From Sepioteuthis lessoniana (lineage: Eukaryota > Mollusca > Cephalopoda > Myopsida > Loliginidae), in NCBI GenBank assembly GCA_963585895.1, contig OY757947.1:36731950-36795949 (forward strand): a stretch of 64,000 nucleotides of DNA, read 5' to 3'. The number at the start of each line of letters is the position of its first letter. Position 1 is the stretch's first letter. The notes under the pieces were generated by a model. It did no database searches. It had not been told where the DNA came from and saw only the letters and a program-made list of their open reading frames with translations. The position numbers and the translations under genes were made by a program. Positions 9,150 to 17,732 of the stretch are shown piece by piece.

Positions 9150-10480
9150 ATATCTTGGGAACAGTATTATTTTAGTTACAAAGAAACACAATAAATTCTG
9201 ATATTTTTTATTTTTTACTATTCATGAGAAATAAAAAATGTATATAATTAATAGTAATGTATAAATTTAATTTTAAACAAAGGAAATATCAATATTTGAA
9301 CCATTATTTGAATAAACAAAATAAAAATAGCTATTTTACTTTCTTTCAGCATTTACAATTTAAAGAGTAAAGGGCTGTGTGGATTTAACAAACCCTGCCA
9401 TTTTGTAAGGTCAGTATTAAAGTAACGAAGCGAAAAAATTAATTTGCAAGAAAACAAAAAAGACATCCCAACACACTTTTCAGCTTCAAAGACAGAGTCA
9501 GATATATAAATCATTGAAGTGACCGTTAAGAAGATTTAATTCTCTTTTTTAACGTCTTAATTTTACACTCTTCCTCTCCGTTTAAAAGGATGAAGTCTCA
9601 TTGTAAAGGCCAACGAACACGAGAATGCAAAGAAAATTGCCATCAACAAACAAAACTGAAAAAAAAAAAGCTAACGACAAAAAACAAAGCAATTTCAAGA
9701 GGAAATAAATGCAAATGCAAGAAAGAATGTCCAAATAAAATTGTCAAGTGCAACTGATCCAAAACTGGACATTTTACTCTGGTTTACCGGTCAGTAGAGG
9801 TCAAGGAACACAGGGATAAGTTTTTCGGTCGTTTTTTACGTAAAGGGAAATAACCCACAAGGATCAATTTCAGTTGACAAAAATCTGAGAGAGTAATGAC
9901 TCCAACCACTTCAAGTATGACAGTGGGTCAAATATGAGAGTCATCAAAGACAGAACAACTGGACTCAAGACAATGAAAAGAGAGAAAAGAGAGATGTAAA
10001 ATTAAACCAGCTATTTAAAGGCCAAAACAATTGGGCGATAAACAAATTGGGAAAGGAAATTCACAAAGAGTATATACTCATCATGAGTATCCAACAAAAC
10101 AACCTGTAACTAGTGTGGAAGGCCGACATATAAAAAGGAGTGATGGTAGGCAGTGGTGTAACATAAAAAGGAGTGATGCCAAAGGGGAGATACTATCAAT
10201 TAAAAATCAGATTCAAATAATTTATTTTTAAAATACGTAACCACTCATACAAGACCGTAGTACGTAAAGAATTTATGGGCTACTCCGCATATATTATGAG
10301 ACAATTTTTAAAAAAATGTTGATGGTATATTGCAATCCTAAAACCACTTCATAGTTGACTGATTGGACTAAGACGTGGCATAGAGCATTAGAAAATGATG
10401 CTGAGATATGCCTTGAAGAAAAAGATGGGATTCTTCGTTTTTACTATTGTTAAGCTTCCTTGAGATTTTTCACTGTGTTT
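9150..10480. other. Gene-free AT-rich stretch
   Basis: No confident gene. A short cysteine- and lysine-rich reading begins at the ATG at 9,591 (MKSHCKGQRTRECKENC) and continues in another frame as CKCKKECPNKIVKCN to about 9,757. I cannot assign it and it may be chance. AAAAAGGAGTGATG occurs twice near 10,132 and 10,167. A 17-base near-perfect palindrome ATACTCATCATGAGTAT lies at 10,074-10,090. Confidence 0.45.
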
Positions 10481-10519
10481 GTGTGTATATATATAAATAT
10501 ATATGTTGCTTTTTCAATA

Positions 10520-10561
<42 letters not shown>

Positions 10562-10620
10562 AATAAAGCCTACTGAGTAAGATCAAACTACCTTGGGTTC
10601 ACCGAATGAATCTTCAAGAG

Positions 10621-10661
<41 letters not shown>

Positions 10662-10727
10662 GGTGTGTGTGTGTGGATGGATATGAGTGTATATATATGT
10701 ACATATACATGTTGATATTTATAGGTG

Positions 10728-10765
<38 letters not shown>
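10480..10765. repeat. Cluster of (AT)n microsatellites
   Basis: Three long AT runs at about 10,516-10,558, 10,621-10,658 and 10,731-10,762, separated by short unique pieces and a TG-rich run. Confidence 0.95.
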
Positions 10766-10774
10766 TGTATAAAA

Positions 10775-10945
10775 GTAAAAAAGTTTAGTTATCGACTGTC
10801 GTCAAGGGTCATCCAAAGGCTTCCTTTTTAATAGCTACTACACCAATGTGTAACTCATTTTCCTGTATTGCTGCTCTTCATCCTTAGTATGTATCTTATA
10901 AAGCTGGGTATTAAGCAAAAAGGCATCAAGTACCATTTTTTATTG
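10775..10945 (-). mobile_element. SINE (family A), 5'-truncated, minus strand
   Basis: The body matches the SINEs at 4,745 and 12,705: GTAAA...TCGACTGTCGTCAAGGGTCATCCAAAG, CTACACCAATGTGTAA and a GGGTATTAAGC block. The tRNA-like head that should follow at about 10,945 is missing, as in 5'-truncated insertions. Confidence 0.7.
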
Positions 10946-10984
10946 AGACAAAATAAAATTAGTAGACATTCAGTGTTTTTTTAG

Positions 10985-11345
10985 TGTTTTTTTTTTATTG
11001 GACGATATTTTTTCAACAGTGGCCTCAAGAGAAAGGCTTAAGAGATTAAGAGATACACTTTCAAGGAACATATTAGCATAAGAAACCCATATGGTTACAC
11101 CTTTCATCGCCCATACTTTAAAAAGAAAACTGTTCGTGCTGCAACTCGAAGAAAAGGCCGGAAAATTATGATTTGAATCCTTGTCAACCATCACGAATAA
11201 TAACTGTGAGTATGTGTGTGTGTGAGAAAGAGAGAATGAGAGAGAGAGAGAGGCAGAGAGACAGACAGACAGACAGTCACAACTCATGAAAAAGGTTTCG
11301 GGTCCTGTGTGTGATTTGCCGAAGGGAAAATAAATGTTTAGATAC
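10985..11345. repeat. Dispersed repeat X, left block (second copy 23,060-23,400)
   Basis: TTGGACGATATTTTTTC, then GCATAA, CCATACTTTAAAAAGAAAA and CATCACGAATAAT are shared in the same order with 23,060-23,275. In both copies the block leads into a GA/GT-rich microsatellite and then a decayed but alignable stretch. No coding frame is credible. Confidence 0.7.
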
Positions 11346-11600
11346 ATACCACTTTAAATATTTAAAAAATATGCTAATTTTTGCATCCTCTGACTCTCAA
11401 ATAATCGGAATTATATTTTAACAAGATTTTTTTTCGATAAATTATCTTTCTTTTCTTATCTATTTGTCGTATAATATTCTACGAATCATTTAAATCTATT
11501 TTCAATTAAGCCTTTCTTGATTTTATTATTATTTTGTATATTATTGGGGATTTCTTTTAAAGATCAATTAACTTTTCCATCCCCCACAGTATATGTTTAA
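11346..11600. other. Gene-free AT-rich stretch
   Basis: I see nothing recognisable between the two blocks of repeat X. Confidence 0.5.
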
Positions 11601-11602
11601 TT

Positions 11603-11840
11603 CGAGTTGCTAGGTGCGTCTTTTTTGACTCCGAAATAAACGTTGCTGATTTCTCCTAAGAACTTGATGTATTGAAATGCAAGAATCGGCGCTGGTCCCA
11701 TTCTAGTGGATTCGGAGAGCCGGGGTTGCAGAAATCATCGTGTCCCATGCTGATGGTATGTCTTACTACCCTGAAAAGAGCAGTAAGAGGACTAGAAGTT
11801 GTCCTTAAAGAACTATAAAGACTTCTGATGTAGTATTGAA
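11603..11840 (+). repeat. Unclassified dispersed repeat Y, copy 1
   Basis: An element of about 235 bp, running TTGCTAGGTGCGTC, then GAAATGCAAGAATC, GAGCCGGGGTTGCAG, ATCATCGTGTCCCATGCTGA and CCTTAAAGAACTATAAAGAC. Two other copies are seen: minus strand at 13,550-13,765 and plus strand at 23,895-24,070. There is no tRNA box and no terminal inverted repeat that I can see. The conserved GC-rich centre in AT-rich flanks suggests a short non-autonomous element. Confidence 0.7.
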
Positions 11841-11859
11841 ATAAGATATGTATATAAGA

Positions 11860-11941
11860 CATATGTATATAAAATTAATAGATGCATAGATATGAAAAGA
11901 TTGAGAAAGTTAAATAGATAGCTAGAATAGGAGATTACAAA

Positions 11942-11988
<47 letters not shown>

Positions 11989-12130
11989 GCTACGAAAGAC
12001 TGACGGAGGGAAATATATGCCGTGGCTACATCTTTTAAGTGATTCCGAGTAAAATGCTTGGAATGGACTCAGATAGATGGATATATAGATAGATTCTTCC
12101 GTATCTATTTAGTTTCTCACATACTCACAC
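11860..12130. repeat. Dispersed repeat X, right block (related copy 28,220-28,460)
   Basis: AATTAATAGAT(G/A)CA and an (AT)n tract at about 11,943-11,984 are followed by GACTGA, a CATCTTTTAA block, GAGTAAAATGC and GGAATGGACTCAGA. The same order is seen at 28,231-28,445. The AT tract is in the same place in both copies. Confidence 0.65.
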
Positions 12131-12197
12131 ACACACACACACGCGCATATTATATATATATATATATATAATTGAAAATTGCTGGTGACTTCTCCCC

Positions 12198-12236
<39 letters not shown>

Positions 12237-12245
12237 ATATGTATA
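12130..12245. repeat. Compound CA / AT / TC microsatellite
   Basis: CA run at about 12,125-12,142, AT run at about 12,150-12,170 and TC run at about 12,200-12,232. Confidence 0.9.
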
Positions 12246-12529
12246 TGTATATAAAGTAATAAATCTTACAGAGTCAGACAAAATTACCTAGGTTTCACCT
12301 AATGGATCTTCAAGAAGAAAAAATATGTATATGTGTGTATGTATACGTAAATATAAATATTGGTATTTATACGTCCATGTATACACATATATATATATAT
12401 TTCTGTAGGGTTGAGCTCTCTAACGAGGGAAGTAAATGGTTTGCCACTAGCGTAATGCAAGGCTCTTCATGTGAATCGCGTTCTCGGTAACAATTGTGAT
12501 ACATAAGCGTTTAAATTTACTTTGTTTGC

Positions 12530-12690
12530 GCTAGTTTCCTCGTGGCTGAGTGGTAGAATCTTGGATTGGCGTTTGAATCAACCGGGTTTCGATCCCCGCT
12601 TCGGGAATCTAGCCTGTCTAGTCACACCGAAGAGTTCTGATAGAACGAAACAGATCTGTCTGTGGATGACTATATATATATATAAGTTTA
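12530..12690 (+). mobile_element. tRNA-derived SINE (family B)
   Basis: The head carries an A box, GTGGCTGAGTGG (12,543-12,554), and a B-box-like GGGTTTCGATCCCC (12,585-12,598), both close to the pol III consensus. A tail follows with CTAGTCACACCGAAGAG and GATAGAACGAAACAGATC. The head differs from that of family A. Family A lies head to tail just downstream on the other strand. A cloverleaf is not complete, so I do not call a tRNA gene. Confidence 0.7.
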
Positions 12691-12704
12691 TGTGCATGTC
12701 TTTA

Positions 12705-12952
12705 TAAAAGTAAATTTGTCGACTATAGTCAAGAGTGACCCAAAGTCTTTATTTTCAATTGCTATCACACCGAGGTACATTCTTCCCTGGATTGCTCATC
12801 TTTACCCTTGATATGTACTTTATAATGCTGAGTATTGAGCAAGGAAACCCATCTACAATTATTATGAGTATTAATAATGACTTGACCGGGGATTGAAACC
12901 CAGTCTCCCGGACCATTGGCAAACACTTTACACACTTGACCAGTAGGCATAT
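12705..12952 (-). mobile_element. tRNA-derived SINE (family A), near full length, minus strand
   Basis: On the minus strand the head reads GTCAAGTGTGTAAAGTGTTTGCC, AATGGTCCGGGAGACTGGGTT and TCAATCCCCGG, giving a B box near 12,890-12,903. The body then ends at TCGACTATAGTCAAGAG-type sequence. It matches 4,745-5,020 in order and length. Confidence 0.8.
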
Positions 12953-13019
12953 ATATATATATATGAATTAAATGCTTAAGCAGATCCTTAGTTTTGATAT
13001 ATATGGATTTAATTTTATT

Positions 13020-13547
13020 CTTCCATATTCATATAATGTAGTATTTAGCTTCGGATTTCAGGAATGAAACAAATATTCAGTTTATGGATGGTTCTCATAC
13101 TAAGTCCGAAAAATAAATTTTAATGACAAAAGAAAATGTATTTAACACACACGCACACACACACACACACACATATATAAACACACACACATGTATGCAT
13201 GTATATATACACGTATATATACATATGTATTCCCATATATATTCATATATACATTCATATACATGCAATCTGTATTCTCTGTACAGGGAACTAGGCAATT
13301 AAACAAGATTAAAAAAGAAAGAATCATATTTAATAGAAGTTTTCTTTTATCGAGTGTGATTTTTCGAGTGCACAAGGAAACGTGACTTACGTGAAAATAG
13401 AGAGCAACAAATTAACAAGAATATGGCTTCTCTCATCTGTGTTTTCATGTGTCTGTTCAAATTTGATTTTATTGAAAAGGAAGAGTCACACATCTCACAT
13501 GAATATGGCTTCTCTCCTGTGTGTGTTCGCCTATGTTTATCCAAAGT
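13020..13547 (-). pseudogene. Truncated C2H2 zinc-finger copy with 3' flank, duplicated from the 15 kb locus
   Basis: On the minus strand the frame enters mid-finger ([16 protein letters not shown]), has one whole finger with specificity VSSR-like positions ([20 protein letters not shown]) and then degenerates. The second histidine has become Q and the linker is lost. The 3' flank (about 13,020-13,380) aligns with 15,000-15,420: TTTCGGATTTCAGGAATGAAACAAATATTCAGTTT versus the same with few changes, plus a CA microsatellite and a shared INxxTATTCTCT block. The 5' side ends abruptly at 13,547, where repeat Y begins. It is a dead relative of the 15.4 kb gene, produced by local duplication and then cut. 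Confidence 0.85.
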
Positions 13548-13549
13548 CT

Positions 13550-13765
13550 TTATAGTTCTTTAAGGACTATGCTATATGCTCATATTTTACTGCCTTTTTT
13601 AGGGTTATAAAACTTACTATCAGCACGAGACACGATAATACCAGCACCCCGGCACGCTGTCATCTCGAGATTCCTACATTTCAAGAAATTTCGGAGAAAT
13701 CGGCAACTTTTGCTCCGGAAGCAAAACACACGTACCTGGCAACTTTGTGATTCATGCACCTCGAA
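13550..13765 (-). repeat. Unclassified dispersed repeat Y, copy 2 (minus)
   Basis: Its reverse complement matches 11,603-11,840: a GTACGTGTGTTTTGCTTCCG start, GCGTGCCGGGGTGC, ATTATCGTGTCTCGTGCTGA and CCTTAAAGAACTATAAAGAC. The last motif meets the truncated zinc-finger frame within a few bases, so the element or a breakpoint at its end removed the rest of that gene. Confidence 0.75.
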
Positions 13766-13829
13766 CAGACCAACAAAACACTTCATTCTTACTATTTGCA
13801 AAATAAGAAGTTGTCCTTTCAAATTTACT

Positions 13830-14235
13830 ATATTTCCTTTGCCATCCTAGCCTAGTTTCGTGTCATATCTCTCCTTACAAGTTTGACTGATCGACATATG
13901 TATCGGCCCTTCAACAAAATTATGACGTATACGGGACTTGTTGGTTATTGATATTTGACTCCGTTAACTTCTACTTGCTCCATCTTAATTCTCTGACGTC
14001 TTCTTGTCTGTGAAAGCTGCAAAAGAAGAAAATGGAAGGAAGATAGAGAGAGGAGATATCGATTGAATTTCAATTTTATTTCCTTTGAGTTTTTGCACGT
14101 CTAATGTGTAGCGGGGAATGTCTTCCTAGACTATTTGAGAACCGTCGTTTCTCCCAAATCTGGCGTTGAAATTCACTACTCGTTTCCGGCGCTGATCTAT
14201 CCAAATAAAGAAAAAATAGAGAAGAATTCTCATCT
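13830..14235. other. Gene-free stretch
   Basis: I see no gene or recognised repeat between repeat Y and the LINE fragment. Confidence 0.5.
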
Positions 14236-14239
14236 GACT

Positions 14240-14720
14240 GATTGAAGGTATATACAGTATTTTCTAAAATATAAAATATTAGAAGGTTTATAATTTTTTG
14301 ACACTATTGTCTTACGGAGAATTATATGGAACTGTTTCTGTTCATTATCTGCCAAGATAATGTAATACAAATGCCAATAGATCTAACAAAAGAAAATGGT
14401 TTCAAACTGAAAAAAGTCGAGACGCATGAAATATATCCAGTATTTCTCAAAAATATGAAATATGGCAAAATTCTTCATTGGCCTTATCACTAGTGTATTG
14501 TGAAGAGATACTTTGGAATTATTTCTCTTCATAATCTACCAAGATAATGTTATACGATTGACAATAGATTTAATGAAAGTAAATGGATTCATATAAAAAA
14601 AGTCGAGATGTAGAGGATACCTCCTTGAAAGTATTATCAAATTTCTGCTTTTTAGCCTGGAGCAAGTAGCAAAACGTATTGGTCTCAAAGTGAACTCAGA
14701 TAATTTTTTTTACACAAATA
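14240..14720 (+). mobile_element. LINE reverse-transcriptase fragment, internally duplicated
   Basis: One frame gives LFLFIICQDNVIQMPIDLTK, then ENGFKLKKVE (about 14,329-14,420). This corresponds to the YLFII..DYVLRTSID..KENGF stretch of the LINE at 3.4-3.5 kb. A second copy, LFLFIIYQDNVIRLTIDLMK, follows about 186 bases downstream, then a LEQVAKRIGLKVNSDN block. The duplicated unit includes the flanking ACAGTATTTTCTAAAATAT sequence. It is non-functional. Confidence 0.75.
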
Positions 14721-15000
14721 CATTATATATAAAGTAATTTATTATTTAAATTAATAACTACATGAATGAAAAAAGAAACATTTCGCAGATATGTATATAG
14801 ATTAGTTTTAAAAAGACGATAAAACTAAAATACGAACATTTCGTAAGAAGGAAAAAATATTTATCAAAAGTCATATGTCCCCTTCAAAAATACATGAGTG
14901 AGTAAATACAATTAAAAGAAGTTTTCTTTATGAAATAAATTTATTATTAATTTTTTCATTTATTTTATGAAATTATTTTGGATATTTTATTTTTCAAAAT
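14721..15000. other. Gene-free AT-rich stretch
   Basis: I see nothing recognisable here. Confidence 0.5.
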
Positions 15001-15113
15001 TCATATCATGCAATATTTAGTTTCGGATTCCAGGAACGAAACAAATATTCAGTTTTTGGACGATTCTGAAAGTCCGAAAAATTAATTTTACTGATAATTT
15101 TACTGAAAATTTA

Positions 15114-15137
15114 TTACACACACACACACACACAGAG

Positions 15138-15171
<34 letters not shown>

Positions 15172-15175
15172 TCGT
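15114..15175. repeat. CA and TA microsatellites in zinc-finger 3' flank
   Basis: (CA)n at about 15,114-15,135 and (TA)n at about 15,139-15,169. The corresponding CA tract in the 13.1 kb copy shows it was present before that duplication. Confidence 0.9.
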
Positions 15176-15335
15176 ATGTATATATGCACGTATATATACA
15201 CACGTATCCACAAAAATATTCATATACACATATACACACTCATATATATTCAAGCAGTATTCTCTATGTACATTGTACCAGGAAATTGGACAAGATCACT
15301 AAACGAAAAATCAAGTACACCAGAAGATGAATTGT

Positions 15336-15341
15336 TTTATT
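15336..15341 (-). promoter_or_regulatory. Candidate polyadenylation signal
   Basis: AATAAA on the minus strand, about 83 bases after the TGA that ends the long zinc-finger frame. The equivalent position in the 13.3 kb copy reads GATAAA. Confidence 0.4.
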
Positions 15342-15423
15342 CAGTGTGATTTTTGTTGTACACTGGCAAACGTGACTAACTTGAAAATAGAGAGCAACAA
15401 GCTTCAGAATAATATGGCTTCTC

Positions 15424-16287
15424 TCATTTGTGCGTTTTCATATGCCTGTTCAAACTTGATTTCACTGAAAAAGAAGAATCACACATCTCACAGGAATATG
15501 GCTTTTCTCCCGTGTGTGTTCGTCTATGTCTATCCAAGGTTGATTTTCTGGAAAAGGAAGTTTCACATATGTCACAGGAATATGGCTTCTCTCCGGTGTG
15601 CGTTCGCCTATGAATATCCAAATTTGATTTTTGGGAAAAGGAATAGTCACATATCTCACAGGAAAATGGCTTCTCTCCCGTGTGTGTTCGCCTATGAATA
15701 TCCAAATGTGATTTTTGGGAAAAGGAAGAGTCACACATGTCACAGGAATATGGCTTCTTTCCTGTGTGTGTTCGTCTATGAATATCCAAACTTGATTTTA
15801 CTGAATAGGAAGATTCACATATTTCACAAGTATATAGTTTCTCTCCTGTGTGTGTTCGTCTATGTCTATCCAAAGTTGATTTTCTGGAAAAGGAAGTTTC
15901 ACACATGTCACAGGAATATGGCTTCTCTCCGGTGTGTGTTCGCCTATGAATATCCAAATTTGATTTTTGAGAAAAGGAAGAGTCACATATTTCACAGGAG
16001 AATGGCTTCTCTCCCGTGTGTGTTCGCCTATGAATTTCCAAATGTGATTTTCGGGAAAAGAAAGAGTCACATATTTCACAGGAATATGGCTTTTCTCCTG
16101 TGTGTATTCTTATATGCCTCTCTAAATCTGATTGACTTGCAAAGGAAGAGGAACAACTTTCACAAATATGTTGTTTCTCTACTTTGTGTCCTTTCATATT
16201 CAATTGAACTCCCGAATTGGTTGAAAAGCTAGAGTCACTCTCTTCACAAGTATATGACTTCTCTCTAGAATGTGTTTGGATATGCAC
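15424..16287 (-). CDS. C2H2 zinc-finger protein, nine complete fingers; both ends decayed
   Basis: A 287-residue frame on the minus strand. After a degenerate first finger (CEESDSSF lacks its second cysteine) come nine complete fingers with TGEKP linkers. Specificity positions (-1, 2, 3, 6) are SSDR, RSHI, QSNI, RSTR, VSSI, QSHI, QSNI, RSTR and VSSR. Fingers 3-6 and 7-10 therefore repeat as a four-finger block of 336 bp. It would bind DNA in the nucleus; the target is unknown. The start Met lies inside a finger helix, so it is not a native start. An in-frame TAA (16,315-16,317) lies upstream within another eroded finger. At the 3' end a TGA (15,424-15,426) replaces the linker glycine codon, and a decayed finger (EKPYYSEACCSLFSS) follows. 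It may be a truncated but translatable gene or a recently dead one; I lean to the latter. Confidence 0.7.
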   Translation of the reverse strand: MHIQTHSREKSYTCEESDSSFSTNSGVQLNMKGHKVEKQHICESCSSSFASQSDLERHIRIHTGEKPYSCEICDSFFSRKSHLEIHRRTHTGEKPFSCEICDSSFSQKSNLDIHRRTHTGEKPYSCDMCETSFSRKSTLDRHRRTHTGEKLYTCEICESSYSVKSSLDIHRRTHTGKKPYSCDMCDSSFSQKSHLDIHRRTHTGEKPFSCEICDYSFSQKSNLDIHRRTHTGEKPYSCDICETSFSRKSTLDRHRRTHTGEKPYSCEMCDSSFSVKSSLNRHMKTHK

Positions 16288-16480
16288 TTTGGACTCCGAG
16301 TAAGTTGAAAAAGATTAGTTGCATATTTTGTAAGAGAATGGCTTTTCTTCGATGCGTGTTTGCATATTTCATTAGAATTTGTAACCAGAAAAAGAATACC
16401 AAGCGGTTTTACAAAATATTTCTCTCCAATAGTTATATGCAAAGACGCCACCAAATTATGAAAAAAAAAAAATCCTTCCT
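16288..16480 (-). pseudogene. Eroded upstream fingers of the 15.4 kb zinc-finger gene
   Basis: On the minus strand the frame continuing upstream reads RIEEKPFSYKICN, a stop, then SFSTYSESKVHIQTH: a finger that has lost its first cysteine and gained a stop. Farther out only TIGEKYFVK-like linker traces remain, in another frame. The ancestral protein was longer at its N-terminus. Confidence 0.7.
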
Positions 16481-16499
16481 TCAAAAGAATATCATTTTT

Positions 16500-17160
16500 C
16501 CCGGTAGATATTCACATATTCGTTTCAAATGGTATTTCCTTTAAAATCCTGTTCATCCGGAAAATGTGGTATTCGATTTCCAGAAACTGATCGGGTTCAA
16601 AATCTGTAATCAATAAACAAGAGAAAACTTTCTATTAAGAAAAGGGAGGGTAATAAAAGAAATACAGTTTATAGTAAGTCATTTATTTTAAAAAATAAAA
16701 GCAAACTTTTAAAAAATACTTTATCGTTTTGTTTTGTGTATTAAATTTGCATTTAAATTTGTTTTGTTACTCAAAGTAGAAAAGGAAACTAAATTAAATT
16801 CCCATTTGCATGTAGTATATAACAAAAGAAAGAGATAATCTGATATAAAGCCCATCCTTTTCGTTCGTAATCCACTATAAGATACATATATTCATAACAA
16901 TTATATTTTGTATCAACTTTTGACGTAAACACATTAAACCAGCTACTAATGGGACAGATTAAGTCTGTATCACACAAGAATCTTTCACTTGATGGTGCAA
17001 CAACGAAATTTGCCAAACATGTGTTCCAGGACCCATTCTCTCAGAAAAACACTTTACTCGCTTTGAAAAGAAAATAGCTGCTATTTTCAAAGACCTTCGT
17101 TTCATAAAATAGGAAAAAGTGTTGGCTTCTAGTGTACTACTTGTAGATGAAGTTTTTTTG
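16500..17160. other. Gene-free AT-rich stretch
   Basis: I see no gene or recognised element before the left LTR. Confidence 0.5.
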
Positions 17161-17671
17161 TGAAATTGAAAGGCAGAACCTGCAGACAGGTGCCTCAGAT
17201 GAGCCACCCGGGGTTCGTCGTTCAAAGAGACAACCAGTGAAGTGCTGTATATACAGGCGGAACGGCCGACGTTTACGTTAATTCAGCAACCATCCACGGC
17301 TTGATAAAAAACAGGTTGTGAGCCGTGTGAACGGGAGAAATGAAATGTGACAACGAAGCTATGTTAATACAATTCCTTTCATAGCAACCCCGAAAGAAAT
17401 AAAGAAGTGACGAGTAAAATGGCCAACCTCAAAGTTCTAAAATTGCACGAATGTGTCTTGCGCGTATAGTACCGGAAGTATACAAAAAACAGAAGCATGA
17501 GCGTCGTTGGGAGAGCAATTTGTAGGTCACACGTCTCGTCTCTGGTGGGACAGGATTTGCGACATATGCAAATTTCGGTCAGCTAGAACTGGTATAAAAG
17601 AAGCATTGTGGGGAGTGGCATTGGTTGCTTCTCAGCAGAATTGTGCAAACCAGTGTATTAACGCAGCAAAT

Positions 17672-17705
<34 letters not shown>

Positions 17706-17732
17706 AAAGAGTGAGGGGACTGGTAGCAAGCA
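17161..17732 (+). repeat. Left LTR of the Gypsy fossil
   Basis: It starts TGAAATTGAAAGGCAGAACC and ends near TAGCAAGCA, so it keeps the TG...CA ends. It contains GTTTACGTTAATTCAGCAAC, shared exactly with the right LTR, and a (GA)n tract at about 17,672-17,697. It is about 95 bases longer than the right LTR. The 3' boundary is approximate. Confidence 0.8.

Noticed and set aside
9591-9757. Small cysteine-rich protein gene
   Set aside because: The cysteine-rich stretch changes frame midway and matches no family I recognise. It is mentioned only in the stretch description.
15327-16232. Long open frame of 301 codons on the plus strand, and similar 28-residue repeats at 5,020-5,490
   Set aside because: These are antisense shadows of the minus-strand zinc-finger arrays. 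The 84-bp period keeps any frame open once one unit is open.
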